Shown here in pieces: positions 24,156 through 31,448 of a stretch of DNA of 64,000 bases. The notes below the pieces were generated by a model. It did not search any database, had not been told where the DNA came from, and saw only the letters and a list, made by a program, of their open reading frames with translations. Source of the stretch: Candidatus Chlorobium masyuteum (GTDB lineage: Bacteria; Bacteroidota; Chlorobiia; Chlorobiales; Chlorobiaceae); the NCBI RefSeq assembly GCF_011601315.1, contig NZ_JAAORA010000002.1, positions 186,001-250,000 on the forward strand. The letters run 5' to 3'. A program made the translations under genes and the position numbers. How positions within the stretch are numbered: position 1 is the first letter of the stretch; each line of letters starts with the position of its first letter.

Positions 24156-24890
24156 ATGACCCTTTCCGACACAGCTGAAAAGGCAATTGCCGCGTATGGC
24201 GGGCGCGAGCTCTGGCAGAGTGCCGGAAAGCTTGAGGTTGAGATCAGTGCACGGGGACTGGCTTTTACCCTGAAACGAAGGCCGTTTTTCAGCCATGCAA
24301 AAATGGTGCTCGATGTTCATCGTCCTTACGCCACCTTGATCCCGATTGGTCTTGACCCCGCGGTCACGGGTGTTCTTGACGGTCCGGATGTACGTCTTGA
24401 AAATGAAGAGGGTGAGGTCATTGTAGAGCGGAGAAAAGCGCGGGACTATTTCAAAGTCGGCCGGAGGCTCTTTTATTGGGATGACCTTGATATGAGCTAC
24501 TTTGCCAACTATGCCTCATGGAATTACTTCACCCTGCCGGCGCTGCTGATGCGGGAAGATATCAACTGGCGGGAGGTTGAGCCGGGCTTGCTGGAGGCTC
24601 GCTTTCCTGATGAGATTCCCACCCACAGCCGGGTGCAGCGCTTCAGGTTTGATCGCAAGACCGGCCTTCTGATTCAGCACGACTATACCGCCCAGATCAT
24701 CAGCCCGCTTGCCGCTGCATCCAATGTTGTGCTCAATCATGCAATAAACAGTGCAGGTATTCTCTATCCTTCAGTCAGACGGGTAACCCCGACGGGGCCG
24801 AACGGGAAGCCTCTCGGCGGACCGGTACTCATTCACCTCGATATTCATGATTACAGGGTGAACGCAGGGAGCGGTGAGACTTTGGCGTGA
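24156..24890 (+). CDS. Conserved hypothetical protein
   Basis: This 244-aa protein (start ATG at 24156) is rich in beta strands: GKLEVEISARGLAFTLKRRP, then AKMVLDVHRPYATLIPIG and YWDDLDMSYFANYASWNY. It ends in a VTPTGPNGKPLGGPVLIHLD turn-rich tail. No signal peptide or catalytic motif is obvious. The pattern is like lipocalin- or LolA-type ligand-binding barrels with strands running around, but I cannot name a family. Single gene, plus strand, convergent with the methyltransferase that follows. Confidence 0.6.
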   Translation: MTLSDTAEKAIAAYGGRELWQSAGKLEVEISARGLAFTLKRRPFFSHAKMVLDVHRPYATLIPIGLDPAVTGVLDGPDVRLENEEGEVIVERRKARDYFKVGRRLFYWDDLDMSYFANYASWNYFTLPALLMREDINWREVEPGLLEARFPDEIPTHSRVQRFRFDRKTGLLIQHDYTAQIISPLAAASNVVLNHAINSAGILYPSVRRVTPTGPNGKPLGGPVLIHLDIHDYRVNAGSGETLA

Positions 24891-24899
24891 GCGCCGGTT

Positions 24900-25697
24900 T
24901 TATTTTTCGGCGATGAGAAATATCCGGTAAAAAAGCAGGTCGATCAGACCGTCAGGCTCAACCTGCCGCTCAAAGGAGCCCCTGAGACCATTCAGAAAGG
25001 CTTCTTCAAACCATTCAGGCAGCGGAGTGTTATAGTATGCAGGGTTGAGGTAGCCTGCCTTTGCGCCGGAGCTGAATACATCAAAGACCTTTTCGGGCGT
25101 ATAGCGGTTGCGGCTCTCTTCAAGTGAGCACTGTGTCACCCTGAAACCTGCTTTACGGAAGAGGGCCGAGTACTCCTCTCCTGATTCAAGCATGAACCAG
25201 GGTGGGCGAAAAGCTGAAAACACCTTTGCGATTTCAGGGTTTGTACAGCACTCTCCGATTGCCTTCAGGAAGAGCGGACAGTAGTTCTTTTTTGCCGGAG
25301 CCTGTATGCCGATTCTGCCATTCGGACGTAACGCCGCATAAGCTTTTTCAAGGAAACGGTCAGGTGTTCTGAACCACTGGAATGCGGAGTTGCAGAAGAT
25401 GCTATCAAACTCTTCCCGGAAACTCATTTCCCTGTTGTCCATTACCAGAAACCTGATCCGTGGATCCGAATATCCACGCGAGGCTTCGCGGATCATCCCT
25501 TCGGAGGGGTCGATTCCGGTCACACTGCCCGTAGTTTGTTTTGAGAGTTCTGCGGTCAGGTTGCCGGTACCGCAGCCGACATCGAGGATATCGGCATTGC
25601 CGGGAATTTCGAGCAGTTCCATCAACCGCCCGCCTGCCGAGGCCTGTACAAGGGATGTCTGGCGGTATTTGGATGCAATGTCAGAAAAGTTGGCCAT
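24900..25697 (-). CDS. SAM-dependent methyltransferase (Tam/BioC-like)
   Basis: This 265-aa class I methyltransferase has motif I DILDVGCGTGNLTAEL (36-51), motif II GIDPSEGMIREA and the post-IV IFCNSAFQWF (109-118). The last of these is typical of trans-aconitate methyltransferase and malonyl-ACP methyltransferase (BioC) families. Substrate cannot be told from sequence; no bio genes are nearby. It has its own promoter region containing a perfect 13-base inverted repeat just upstream. Confidence 0.8.
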   Translation of the reverse strand: MANFSDIASKYRQTSLVQASAGGRLMELLEIPGNADILDVGCGTGNLTAELSKQTTGSVTGIDPSEGMIREASRGYSDPRIRFLVMDNREMSFREEFDSIFCNSAFQWFRTPDRFLEKAYAALRPNGRIGIQAPAKKNYCPLFLKAIGECCTNPEIAKVFSAFRPPWFMLESGEEYSALFRKAGFRVTQCSLEESRNRYTPEKVFDVFSSGAKAGYLNPAYYNTPLPEWFEEAFLNGLRGSFERQVEPDGLIDLLFYRIFLIAEK

Positions 25698-25703
25698 CGA
25701 TAG

Positions 25704-25740
25704 TTTTTTACCTTGATAAGTACTTTTTCAAGGTAAAAAA
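25704..25740. promoter_or_regulatory. 13-base perfect inverted repeat upstream of the methyltransferase
   Basis: TTTTTTACCTTGA (25704-25716) and TCAAGGTAAAAAA (25728-25740) are perfect complements around an 11-base spacer, 6 bases from the methyltransferase start. It could be an operator (two half-sites about 2.3 turns apart) or a 5' UTR hairpin blocking translation. Which one is not evident. Confidence 0.55.
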
Positions 25741-25870
25741 ATGATCCTGAAAAGTTATTGGCAGAAAACGGTTTTTCGGGGAGTACGATATTGGAGATGA
25801 ATCGGTATTTTATCAGGAAAATGCTCCCGAAGGCAGACCCATTATTTCAGCAACCATATAAAGCAGCCCG

Positions 25871-26335
25871 ATGACAAAATTTTTCATGCTCTTTTTCCTT
25901 TTGACAACCCTTTCCATGTCGGCATTTGCCGGAGAGGGTCCGGTTGATGCTGCTCAGCCTGCCGGAACCATAAAGGCTCACTTTAGCAAACTTCGCAATA
26001 CCAAAGGCGATCTGATTGTCTCTCTCTTCAATAAAAAAGAGGGGTTTCCTGTGAAATCCGCCAAGGCGTTTGCCAAAAAGACCATTCCGGCAAACGATCC
26101 TAAAGATGAGGTGGTTTTCGAGAATGTTCCTTACGGTAGCTATGCCCTCAGCGTTTTTCACGATGAAAACAGCAACGGTAAAGTGGATTCGGTCTTTCTG
26201 ATCAGAATACCCAAAGAGGGTGTCGGGTGCTCGAATAATCCGAAAAGCAGCTTTGGCCCCCCTTCGTTCAACGATGCGAAGTTTACGCTTGACAGCCGGG
26301 AGGTAATACTCAACATTGACCTGAAATACCTATAA
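25871..26335 (+). CDS. DUF2141 exported protein
   Basis: This is a 154-aa protein with a signal peptide (MTKFFMLFFLLTTLSMSAFA). The mature domain matches DUF2141: NTKGDLIVSLFNKKEGFP, then YGSYALSVFHDENSNGKVDS and SFGPPSFNDAKFTL, a beta-sandwich of unknown function widespread in Bacteroidota/Chlorobiota. It starts just 18 bases before the glycerol kinase gene, so cotranscription is possible. There are single cysteines only. Confidence 0.85.
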   Translation: MTKFFMLFFLLTTLSMSAFAGEGPVDAAQPAGTIKAHFSKLRNTKGDLIVSLFNKKEGFPVKSAKAFAKKTIPANDPKDEVVFENVPYGSYALSVFHDENSNGKVDSVFLIRIPKEGVGCSNNPKSSFGPPSFNDAKFTLDSREVILNIDLKYL

Positions 26336-26352
26336 CGTATCAGTAGAAGCCC

Positions 26353-27804
26353 ATGGCCATTCTCGCAATTGACCAGGGAACCACAGGAACCACCTGTATC
26401 CTCTATAACCAGGAAGGTGATCCGGTTGCCAGAGCCTACAGGGAGGTCACTCAGATCTACCCCCATGAAGGGTGGGTGGAACATGATCCGGAGGCGATCT
26501 GGCAGAGTGTGGTCAGCGGAGTACGGGAGCTGAAAGCCGGTACTCATGTTTCCATTACGGCCATCGGTATAACCAACCAGCGTGAAACAACCATTGTATG
26601 GGACAGGGTAACCGGAAGGCCGGTCTATAACGCCATTGTCTGGCAGTGCCGCAGGACAAGCGAGCTGTGCCGGAATTATGAGGCTGAGCGGGAGATGATT
26701 ACCGCCAAAACCGGCCTGCCGCTTGATGCCTATTTCAGTGCAACCAAAATCCGCTGGATTCTTGATCACTGCCCGAACCTTGATCCTGCTGATCTTCTGT
26801 TCGGTACCGTTGATACCTGGCTGGTGTGGAAGCTTACCGGCGGCAGGGTGCATGCTACCGATTTTACGAACGCATCCAGAACACTGCTCTACAATATAGC
26901 GGAGAAGCAGTGGGACTCGAAGCTGCTCGATCTCTTTGGTATTCCTCACTCACTTCTGCCGGAGGTAAAGAGCTCCATGGATGATTTCGGCAGGGTGACC
27001 GCACTTGAGGAACTCAATGATATTGCGATTGCCGCAGTAGCCGGTGACCAGCAGGCAGCCCTTTTCGGTCAGTGCTGCTTTCAGCCCGGTTCCATTAAAA
27101 ACACCTATGGTACCGGCTGTTTTATGGTGATGAATACGGGTGATATCTTTATCAGGTCAGAGCACGGTCTTTTGACAACCCTCGCACTTGGAGCTGATGG
27201 AAAGCCCTGTTATGCCCTCGAAGGATCGGTTTTTATTGGCGGTGCAGTGATTCAGTGGCTGAGGGATGAGTTGAAACTGCTTCGGGATGCAGTGGAGTCT
27301 GAAGCCATGGCAAGGGATGCCGGGGATAATGGCGGAGTCTATATCGTCCCTGCCTTTGTCGGTCTTGGCGCACCGCACTGGCAGATGGAGGCGCGGGGAA
27401 CAATTGCGGGGCTGACGAGAGGTTCCAACCGGAACCATATTGTCCGTGCGGCTCTTGAGTCGATTGCCTATCAATCATATGATGTTTTCAGGGCCATGGT
27501 AGCCGATAGCGGGTTTTCTCCGGAAGCGCTAATGGTTGATGGCGGGGCGGTGAGCAATGGTTTTCTGATGCAGTTTCAGGCTGATCTGCTTGATGTGCCG
27601 ATTCTGATTCCCTCCAATGCTGAATCAACGTCGCTCGGGGCGGCATACCTGGCAGGCTTGCAGAGCGGAGTTTGGCGTTCAGGCGATGAGCTGGTGAAGC
27701 TGCATAAGGCTGAACGTACCTATGTGCCGGATATGGCACTTCAGGAGAGATGGCAGCTGCTCAACGGGTGGCAGAGAGCAGTGCGACAGACTCTGACTCT
27801 GTAA
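26353..27804 (+). CDS. glpK: Glycerol kinase
   Basis: This 483-aa FGGY kinase is slightly shorter than the usual 495-500. The N-terminal phosphate-1 motif AIDQGTTGTTCILYN and the glycerol-kinase-specific ITNQRETTIVWDRVTGRPVY (about 75-94) are clear. WLVWKLTGG, the GDQQAALFGQ adenosine-binding segment, GTGCFMVMNTG and VDGGAVSNGFLMQ follow. It converts glycerol to glycerol-3-phosphate with ATP in the cytoplasm, feeding phospholipid synthesis in an autotroph. No glp partner gene is close by. Confidence 0.93.
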   Translation: MAILAIDQGTTGTTCILYNQEGDPVARAYREVTQIYPHEGWVEHDPEAIWQSVVSGVRELKAGTHVSITAIGITNQRETTIVWDRVTGRPVYNAIVWQCRRTSELCRNYEAEREMITAKTGLPLDAYFSATKIRWILDHCPNLDPADLLFGTVDTWLVWKLTGGRVHATDFTNASRTLLYNIAEKQWDSKLLDLFGIPHSLLPEVKSSMDDFGRVTALEELNDIAIAAVAGDQQAALFGQCCFQPGSIKNTYGTGCFMVMNTGDIFIRSEHGLLTTLALGADGKPCYALEGSVFIGGAVIQWLRDELKLLRDAVESEAMARDAGDNGGVYIVPAFVGLGAPHWQMEARGTIAGLTRGSNRNHIVRAALESIAYQSYDVFRAMVADSGFSPEALMVDGGAVSNGFLMQFQADLLDVPILIPSNAESTSLGAAYLAGLQSGVWRSGDELVKLHKAERTYVPDMALQERWQLLNGWQRAVRQTLTL

Positions 27805-27848
27805 AGGTTCAGGAATATTGGCGATATAAACTTTAACGTCGACTACAT

Positions 27849-28070
27849 ATGTCCCATGCAATTGAACATGAGAGCGGTACCCCGGCAGTTGAAACCTGCC
27901 CGATGTGCGGTACCTCTTTTACCTGTGCACGTGCCGCTACCTGCTGGTGCAGTACAAGGAAGGTTCCGTCTGAAGTGCGGGAGTATCTTGCTGAACGATA
28001 CGAGACATGTGTCTGCAGCAACTGTCTTGACCGGCTGACAGAGAAAGCGAAAGCGGGTGAAAAGCTTTAA
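27849..28070 (+). CDS. Cysteine-rich CWC-family protein
   Basis: This 73-aa protein has eight cysteines in the CWC pattern: C-P-M-C (17-20), F-T-C-A-R-A, C-W-C-S and C-V-C-S-N-C-L. The family probably binds zinc, iron or another metal; its function is unknown. A charged helix (VREYLAERY) separates the clusters. No signal peptide. It is 44 bases after glpK. A 7-bp hairpin (AATGCAC/GTGCATT, 28069-28087) lies across its stop codon. Confidence 0.8.
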   Translation: MSHAIEHESGTPAVETCPMCGTSFTCARAATCWCSTRKVPSEVREYLAERYETCVCSNCLDRLTEKAKAGEKL

Positions 28071-28183
28071 TGCACTTTTTGTGCATTCATGCAAACTTTC
28101 AGCACCTTTTTCTGCTTGGTGTAGCGTGAGGTTTCATTTTATAACAAAACAATGCAATGGTGTTTAACCCAGGGAGGAGAGTG

Positions 28184-28504
28184 ATGAAGCGAGTTATAGC
28201 ATGTACACTGGCCGGCATGTTGAGTGTTTCCGCGTTTTCCTGTGGAGTTCTTGCCGCCGAAAGGCCTTCTGTTGAAAAAGGACGGCAGTTGTTCAATTCC
28301 GTTACGCTTGCGGGTGCAACTTCCGGTAAAAGCTGTAACTCCTGCCATCCGAAAGGTTCGGGGCTCGAAAAAGGCTGGAAACATCCCAATCTTTCCGGGC
28401 AGATCAACACCTGTATTGCCGGTCCGCTGCAGGGTACAAAACTTGATGTGAATTCAGTTGCTATGCACTCCCTGATCCTGTACATTAGGTCATTGAAACA
28501 GTAA
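28184..28504 (+). CDS. Small periplasmic c-type cytochrome
   Basis: This 106-aa protein starts at an ATG with a strong GGAGG site. Residues 1-25 are a signal peptide (MKRVIACTLAGMLSVSAFS ... LAA). The haem motif C-N-S-C-H follows a GKGR-type EKGRQLFNSVTLAG turn. A downstream methionine (NSVAMHSL) may be the second axial ligand. The small class I fold is typical of the electron-transfer cytochromes of sulfide-oxidising and green sulfur bacteria. The partner is unknown. The following gene starts 15 bases after its stop. Confidence 0.8.
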   Translation: MKRVIACTLAGMLSVSAFSCGVLAAERPSVEKGRQLFNSVTLAGATSGKSCNSCHPKGSGLEKGWKHPNLSGQINTCIAGPLQGTKLDVNSVAMHSLILYIRSLKQ

Positions 28505-28519
28505 CCGCAAAACAGTGCC

Positions 28520-29335
28520 ATGCAAAAGGAAACCATTACCATACTCGGGTGCGGCTGGCTCGGTCTGCCGCTTGCCAAAGCGCTCATCAAGGAGGGCTAT
28601 GCCGTCAAGGGGTCAACCAGAAGAGAGGAGAACCTTGAACAGCTTCGCGATGCAGGTATTGAACCCTATCTCGTGGAGATTGACCAGGAGGTGAATGGTG
28701 AAGAGATTGCCGATTTTCTGCAGAGTGATATTCTCGTAATCAATATTCCGCCGGAGCGTCGGGATGATATTGTTGAGTACCATATAGCGCAGTTTTCCTC
28801 ACTGATAGACGCGCTCGGCCAGTCGCAGGTTCGCTCGGTGCTGTTTGTCAGTTCCACCTCCGTCTATGCGTCGCTCAACCGGGAGGTTACCGAAGAGGAT
28901 GCAGGAACTCCGGAGAGCCTTGCCGGAGAGGCGTTGCTTCTTGTTGAGGAGATGCTGATGCAGGAGCGGGGGTTTCAGACCACGGTGGTTCGTTTTGGCG
29001 GACTTGTCGGTTATGACCGCAATCCGGAAAAATATCTCGGCAGCATGAAAGAGATCGCGAACCCCGATCAGCCGATGAACCTTATCCATCGGGACGATTG
29101 TGTGAAGATCATCTCGGAAATCATCCGCCTGCAGCAGTGGGGAGAGGTGTTCAATGCCTGCAGTCCGGCTCATCCATCGAGAAATAAGTACTACAGCAAA
29201 GCGGCTGAAGCTGCGGGAGTTGCGCAGCCCCCGCTTGGAGCTTCAGATGAGCCCGCAGCATTCAAGCTTGTAAACAGTGACAAGCTCGTGAGCGCACTGA
29301 ATTACAACTTTATTCATCCGGATCTGCCAGTATAA
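28520..29335 (+). CDS. NAD-dependent epimerase/SDR-family protein
   Basis: This 271-aa extended short-chain dehydrogenase/reductase is of the YeeZ-like type. The Rossmann motif is G-C-G-W-L-G near 10-15. SSTSVYAS (about 112-119) corresponds to the SDR catalytic serine region, followed by a Y and RFGGLVGYDRNP. The usual YxxxK is not clearly kept (there is an LVEEMLMQE stretch instead), so the enzyme may not be a classic epimerase. It is 15 bases after the cytochrome gene on the same strand. Substrate unknown. Confidence 0.75.
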   Translation: MQKETITILGCGWLGLPLAKALIKEGYAVKGSTRREENLEQLRDAGIEPYLVEIDQEVNGEEIADFLQSDILVINIPPERRDDIVEYHIAQFSSLIDALGQSQVRSVLFVSSTSVYASLNREVTEEDAGTPESLAGEALLLVEEMLMQERGFQTTVVRFGGLVGYDRNPEKYLGSMKEIANPDQPMNLIHRDDCVKIISEIIRLQQWGEVFNACSPAHPSRNKYYSKAAEAAGVAQPPLGASDEPAAFKLVNSDKLVSALNYNFIHPDLPV

Positions 29336-29479
29336 ACAGGATAAAAGCCCTGTTGACAAGCTCAATGCATGTTGTGAGCGTGCAGTGAAAAATTGCGGAA
29401 AATAATTCTGTTATTGATTATTTTATCTTTTGTGATAGTAAAAACAGGTGTCCAACAGAGAGTAAAGGCAGGTGTTCTT

Positions 29480-29680
29480 ATGACATCAATCCAATATCTT
29501 GAAAAGCAAATCAAACAACTTACGCCGACTGAACGTCAAGAGTTTCGCGAGTGGTTTCTCGAATGGGATGCCAACGATTGGGATCGCCAGATTGAGCGGG
29601 ACGCTCAAGCGGGAAAGCTTGACGCTTTTGCTGCCGAAGCCCTTGCAGAGTACAATGCGGGGAAGTCAACGGAGATTTGA
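29480..29680 (+). CDS. Toxin-antitoxin system antitoxin
   Basis: This 66-aa acidic protein (TSIQYLEKQIKQLTPTERQE ... FREWFLEWDANDWDRQIERD) fits the small antitoxins of RelE/ParE pairs that lack a classic DNA-binding fold. Its charged C-terminus (DAQAGKLDAFAAEALAEYN) is a typical toxin-binding tail. It starts at the ATG at 29480, not the longer upstream frame, which would add a hydrophobic stretch. The last codons overlap the toxin's TTG start. Confidence 0.75.
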   Translation: MTSIQYLEKQIKQLTPTERQEFREWFLEWDANDWDRQIERDAQAGKLDAFAAEALAEYNAGKSTEI

Positions 29681-29937
29681 AACACTATGCATCAAGCCGG
29701 TTTTGGGTTTGTTACCACTCTCTCCCGAAACCATTACAGGAGTTGGCAAAAGAGAGCTACAAGCTCCTTCGGCATGATTCCTCTCATCCCTCTTTACATT
29801 TCAAAAAAGTAAAAAACGGTCACTATCGAAGCGTACGTATCGGTAAGCAATACAGAGCATTAGGCATTCCGGTTCAAGAAGGTGTTCAATGGTTTTGGAT
29901 CGGGAGTCACGCTGATTATGACCGGTTGCTCGGCTGA
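29677..29937 (+). CDS. RelE/ParE-type toxin
   Basis: This is an 86-aa protein with the RelE/ParE fold pattern: PKPLQELAKESYKLLRHD helix, SLHFKKVKNGHYRSVRIG strands, then QYRALGIP and the terminal WFWIGSHADYDRLLG. Such toxins are mRNA endonucleases or gyrase poisons. The start is a TTG at 29677 overlapping the antitoxin stop by three bases, so translation is coupled. GGAG lies just upstream. Confidence 0.8.
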   Translation: MKHYASSRFWVCYHSLPKPLQELAKESYKLLRHDSSHPSLHFKKVKNGHYRSVRIGKQYRALGIPVQEGVQWFWIGSHADYDRLLG

Positions 29938-30078
29938 TTGATGTCTCAGATGATATAGTGTGCAGTGTTGTTCCTGATTTTAGAGGCTGTAATTTAAAGA
30001 GTTTATACGTGCAAATAAACACACCTCTTTTTTATGCAGTCTAGTCGATCTCATTAATTTGGCTGAGTTACGAGTAAT

Positions 30079-30635
30079 ATGACTGAGCACCTGATTTCTA
30101 TAAAGGATTTTGCGGATCAACAAGGCCTATATCGCCAGACCGTTTTTAAGGTTATAAAGCGCCTGGAAATTGAACCTGCAAAGTTGCGGGGTGGTAAACA
30201 AAATAGAGGACAAACCATCTCTTATATCACCGAAGAGGATGCTCAACGGTTACTTGAAGCGCTTGCATCAAGTCGTCGCACCCAAGATGGAAAAGAAGGG
30301 AGAGACTTTTTTCAGATGCCGTCTTATATGATGTCGGTGTTTTCTATCTATTGTGCTTAGAGCCAGAGCATGATCCATGCCGTTTCATGGTTGGATTTGC
30401 AAGTAACCTCCCTGACCGTTTGCGCCAACATCGATGTTCGGCTCCTTTCACACAAATAGTCAAAACATGGCCTTGCCGTAGGCTTTGGGAGAAGACAGCA
30501 ATTGAATGTGTTACGGAAGGTTGCGAACGTTTACATACCGAAATTTTCCGGTCACAATCTCTTGATGCAGTTGAGTCAAAATGTGAACAGTTCTTTGCTC
30601 TGATGCCGCAGCTAAGTGGTTGTTCCTCTGATTGA
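30079..30635 (+). pseudogene. Frameshifted HTH plus GIY-YIG-like gene
   Basis: The first frame (30079-30360) encodes a helix-turn-helix-type N-terminus (SIKDFADQQGLYRQTVFKVI, then SYITEEDAQRLLEALASS). The family's second half continues in the -1 frame from about 30315 to 30635: FYLLCLEPEHDP, RFMVGFASNLPDRLRQHR, WPCRRLWEKTAIECV and LHTEIFR. That pattern resembles a GIY-YIG/T5orf172-like nuclease. The join falls at a run of six T (30307-30312). Either one base was lost, the run is a sequencing error, or -1 slippage occurs. By-eye joining of the two halves gives a plausible protein of about 185 aa. Confidence 0.6.
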
Positions 30636-30804
30636 TTCTGTTTAAGTTGGTAGTGTTTAAAGAATTTATCTCCCATTCAGATGAATCGGTGAATTCCAGT
30701 TATGAGTAAAATAGTATCGAGTTTTTTCTGGTTGCTTTCTAAAGAACGCTTGCTAATCAGACTTTTTGTCCCTGCTGTTCCTATAGTCCTTTAAGTACCT
30801 GAAT

Positions 30805-31275
30805 TCAAAGGATGAATTCAAGATCGCACCCTTCCGCGTCTGTCTCTTCGACAAACTGCATGAGGGTGTCGAGAAAGGCAATAAATTTCGCAGCGTCAAT
30901 GTTCCTCATATAGGCCACCCCTATGGGCTGATCCTGCCATCCGAGCAGGATCGTTTCATTTTTTTTCGGGTTGATTTCTGCTCTGCACTCCCCGATTATC
31001 CGCTTCATTTCGTTCAGGCTGCTGTTGTGCAGAAAGGATTCATCCCAGCTGTCAAGCCCGTTTCCGCTTTCCGAAAAGAAGGGAAGAGCGTTCAGCGCTT
31101 CGGCAACAGTGTAGTGAAAAAAAGCTGCATAGTCGTGGGCTCCGATCTCCAATGAGCTGTAGGCTTTGTAGGCTTTATCCTCAAGCCTGACCCGGTTTAT
31201 GGTACCGGTCCGGTAGATGGAGAGTTCACGGTGTTGCGGATTGCTATCGTCAAGAAGGATGTATTGAACATTCAT
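30805..31275 (-). CDS. Conserved hypothetical protein
   Basis: This 156-aa soluble protein has mixed helices and strands (AHDYAAFFHYTVAEALNALP; NIDAAKFIAFLDTLMQFVEE) and an acidic end (ETDAEGCDLEFIL). No signal peptide or catalytic motif. I do not recognise the family. It is divergent from clpC, so the promoters of both lie in the 173 bases between 31276 and 31448. Confidence 0.6.
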   Translation of the reverse strand: MNVQYILLDDSNPQHRELSIYRTGTINRVRLEDKAYKAYSSLEIGAHDYAAFFHYTVAEALNALPFFSESGNGLDSWDESFLHNSSLNEMKRIIGECRAEINPKKNETILLGWQDQPIGVAYMRNIDAAKFIAFLDTLMQFVEETDAEGCDLEFIL

Positions 31276-31335
31276 GGCTTGTCAGGGATTGAGCGAACCT
31301 TTTACCGGCCGTCAGAGTTTTCTCTCTTTATGGAA

Positions 31336-31364
31336 TTGGTTTTAACTCGCGATCTTTATATAAT
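31336..31364 (+). promoter_or_regulatory. Sigma-70-type promoter for clpC
   Basis: TTGGTT at 31336-31341, 17 bases, then a perfect TATAAT at 31359-31364. The transcript would start near 31371, about 78 bases ahead of the clpC ATG. No CIRCE or CtsR-like operator was seen nearby. Confidence 0.5.
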
Positions 31365-31448
31365 TATTTAATACACAGATTTTTACCCTCTCCATGCCGG
31401 GAGATGATGAGAGAGGGTACCCATAATAATTTTACCGATACATACATA

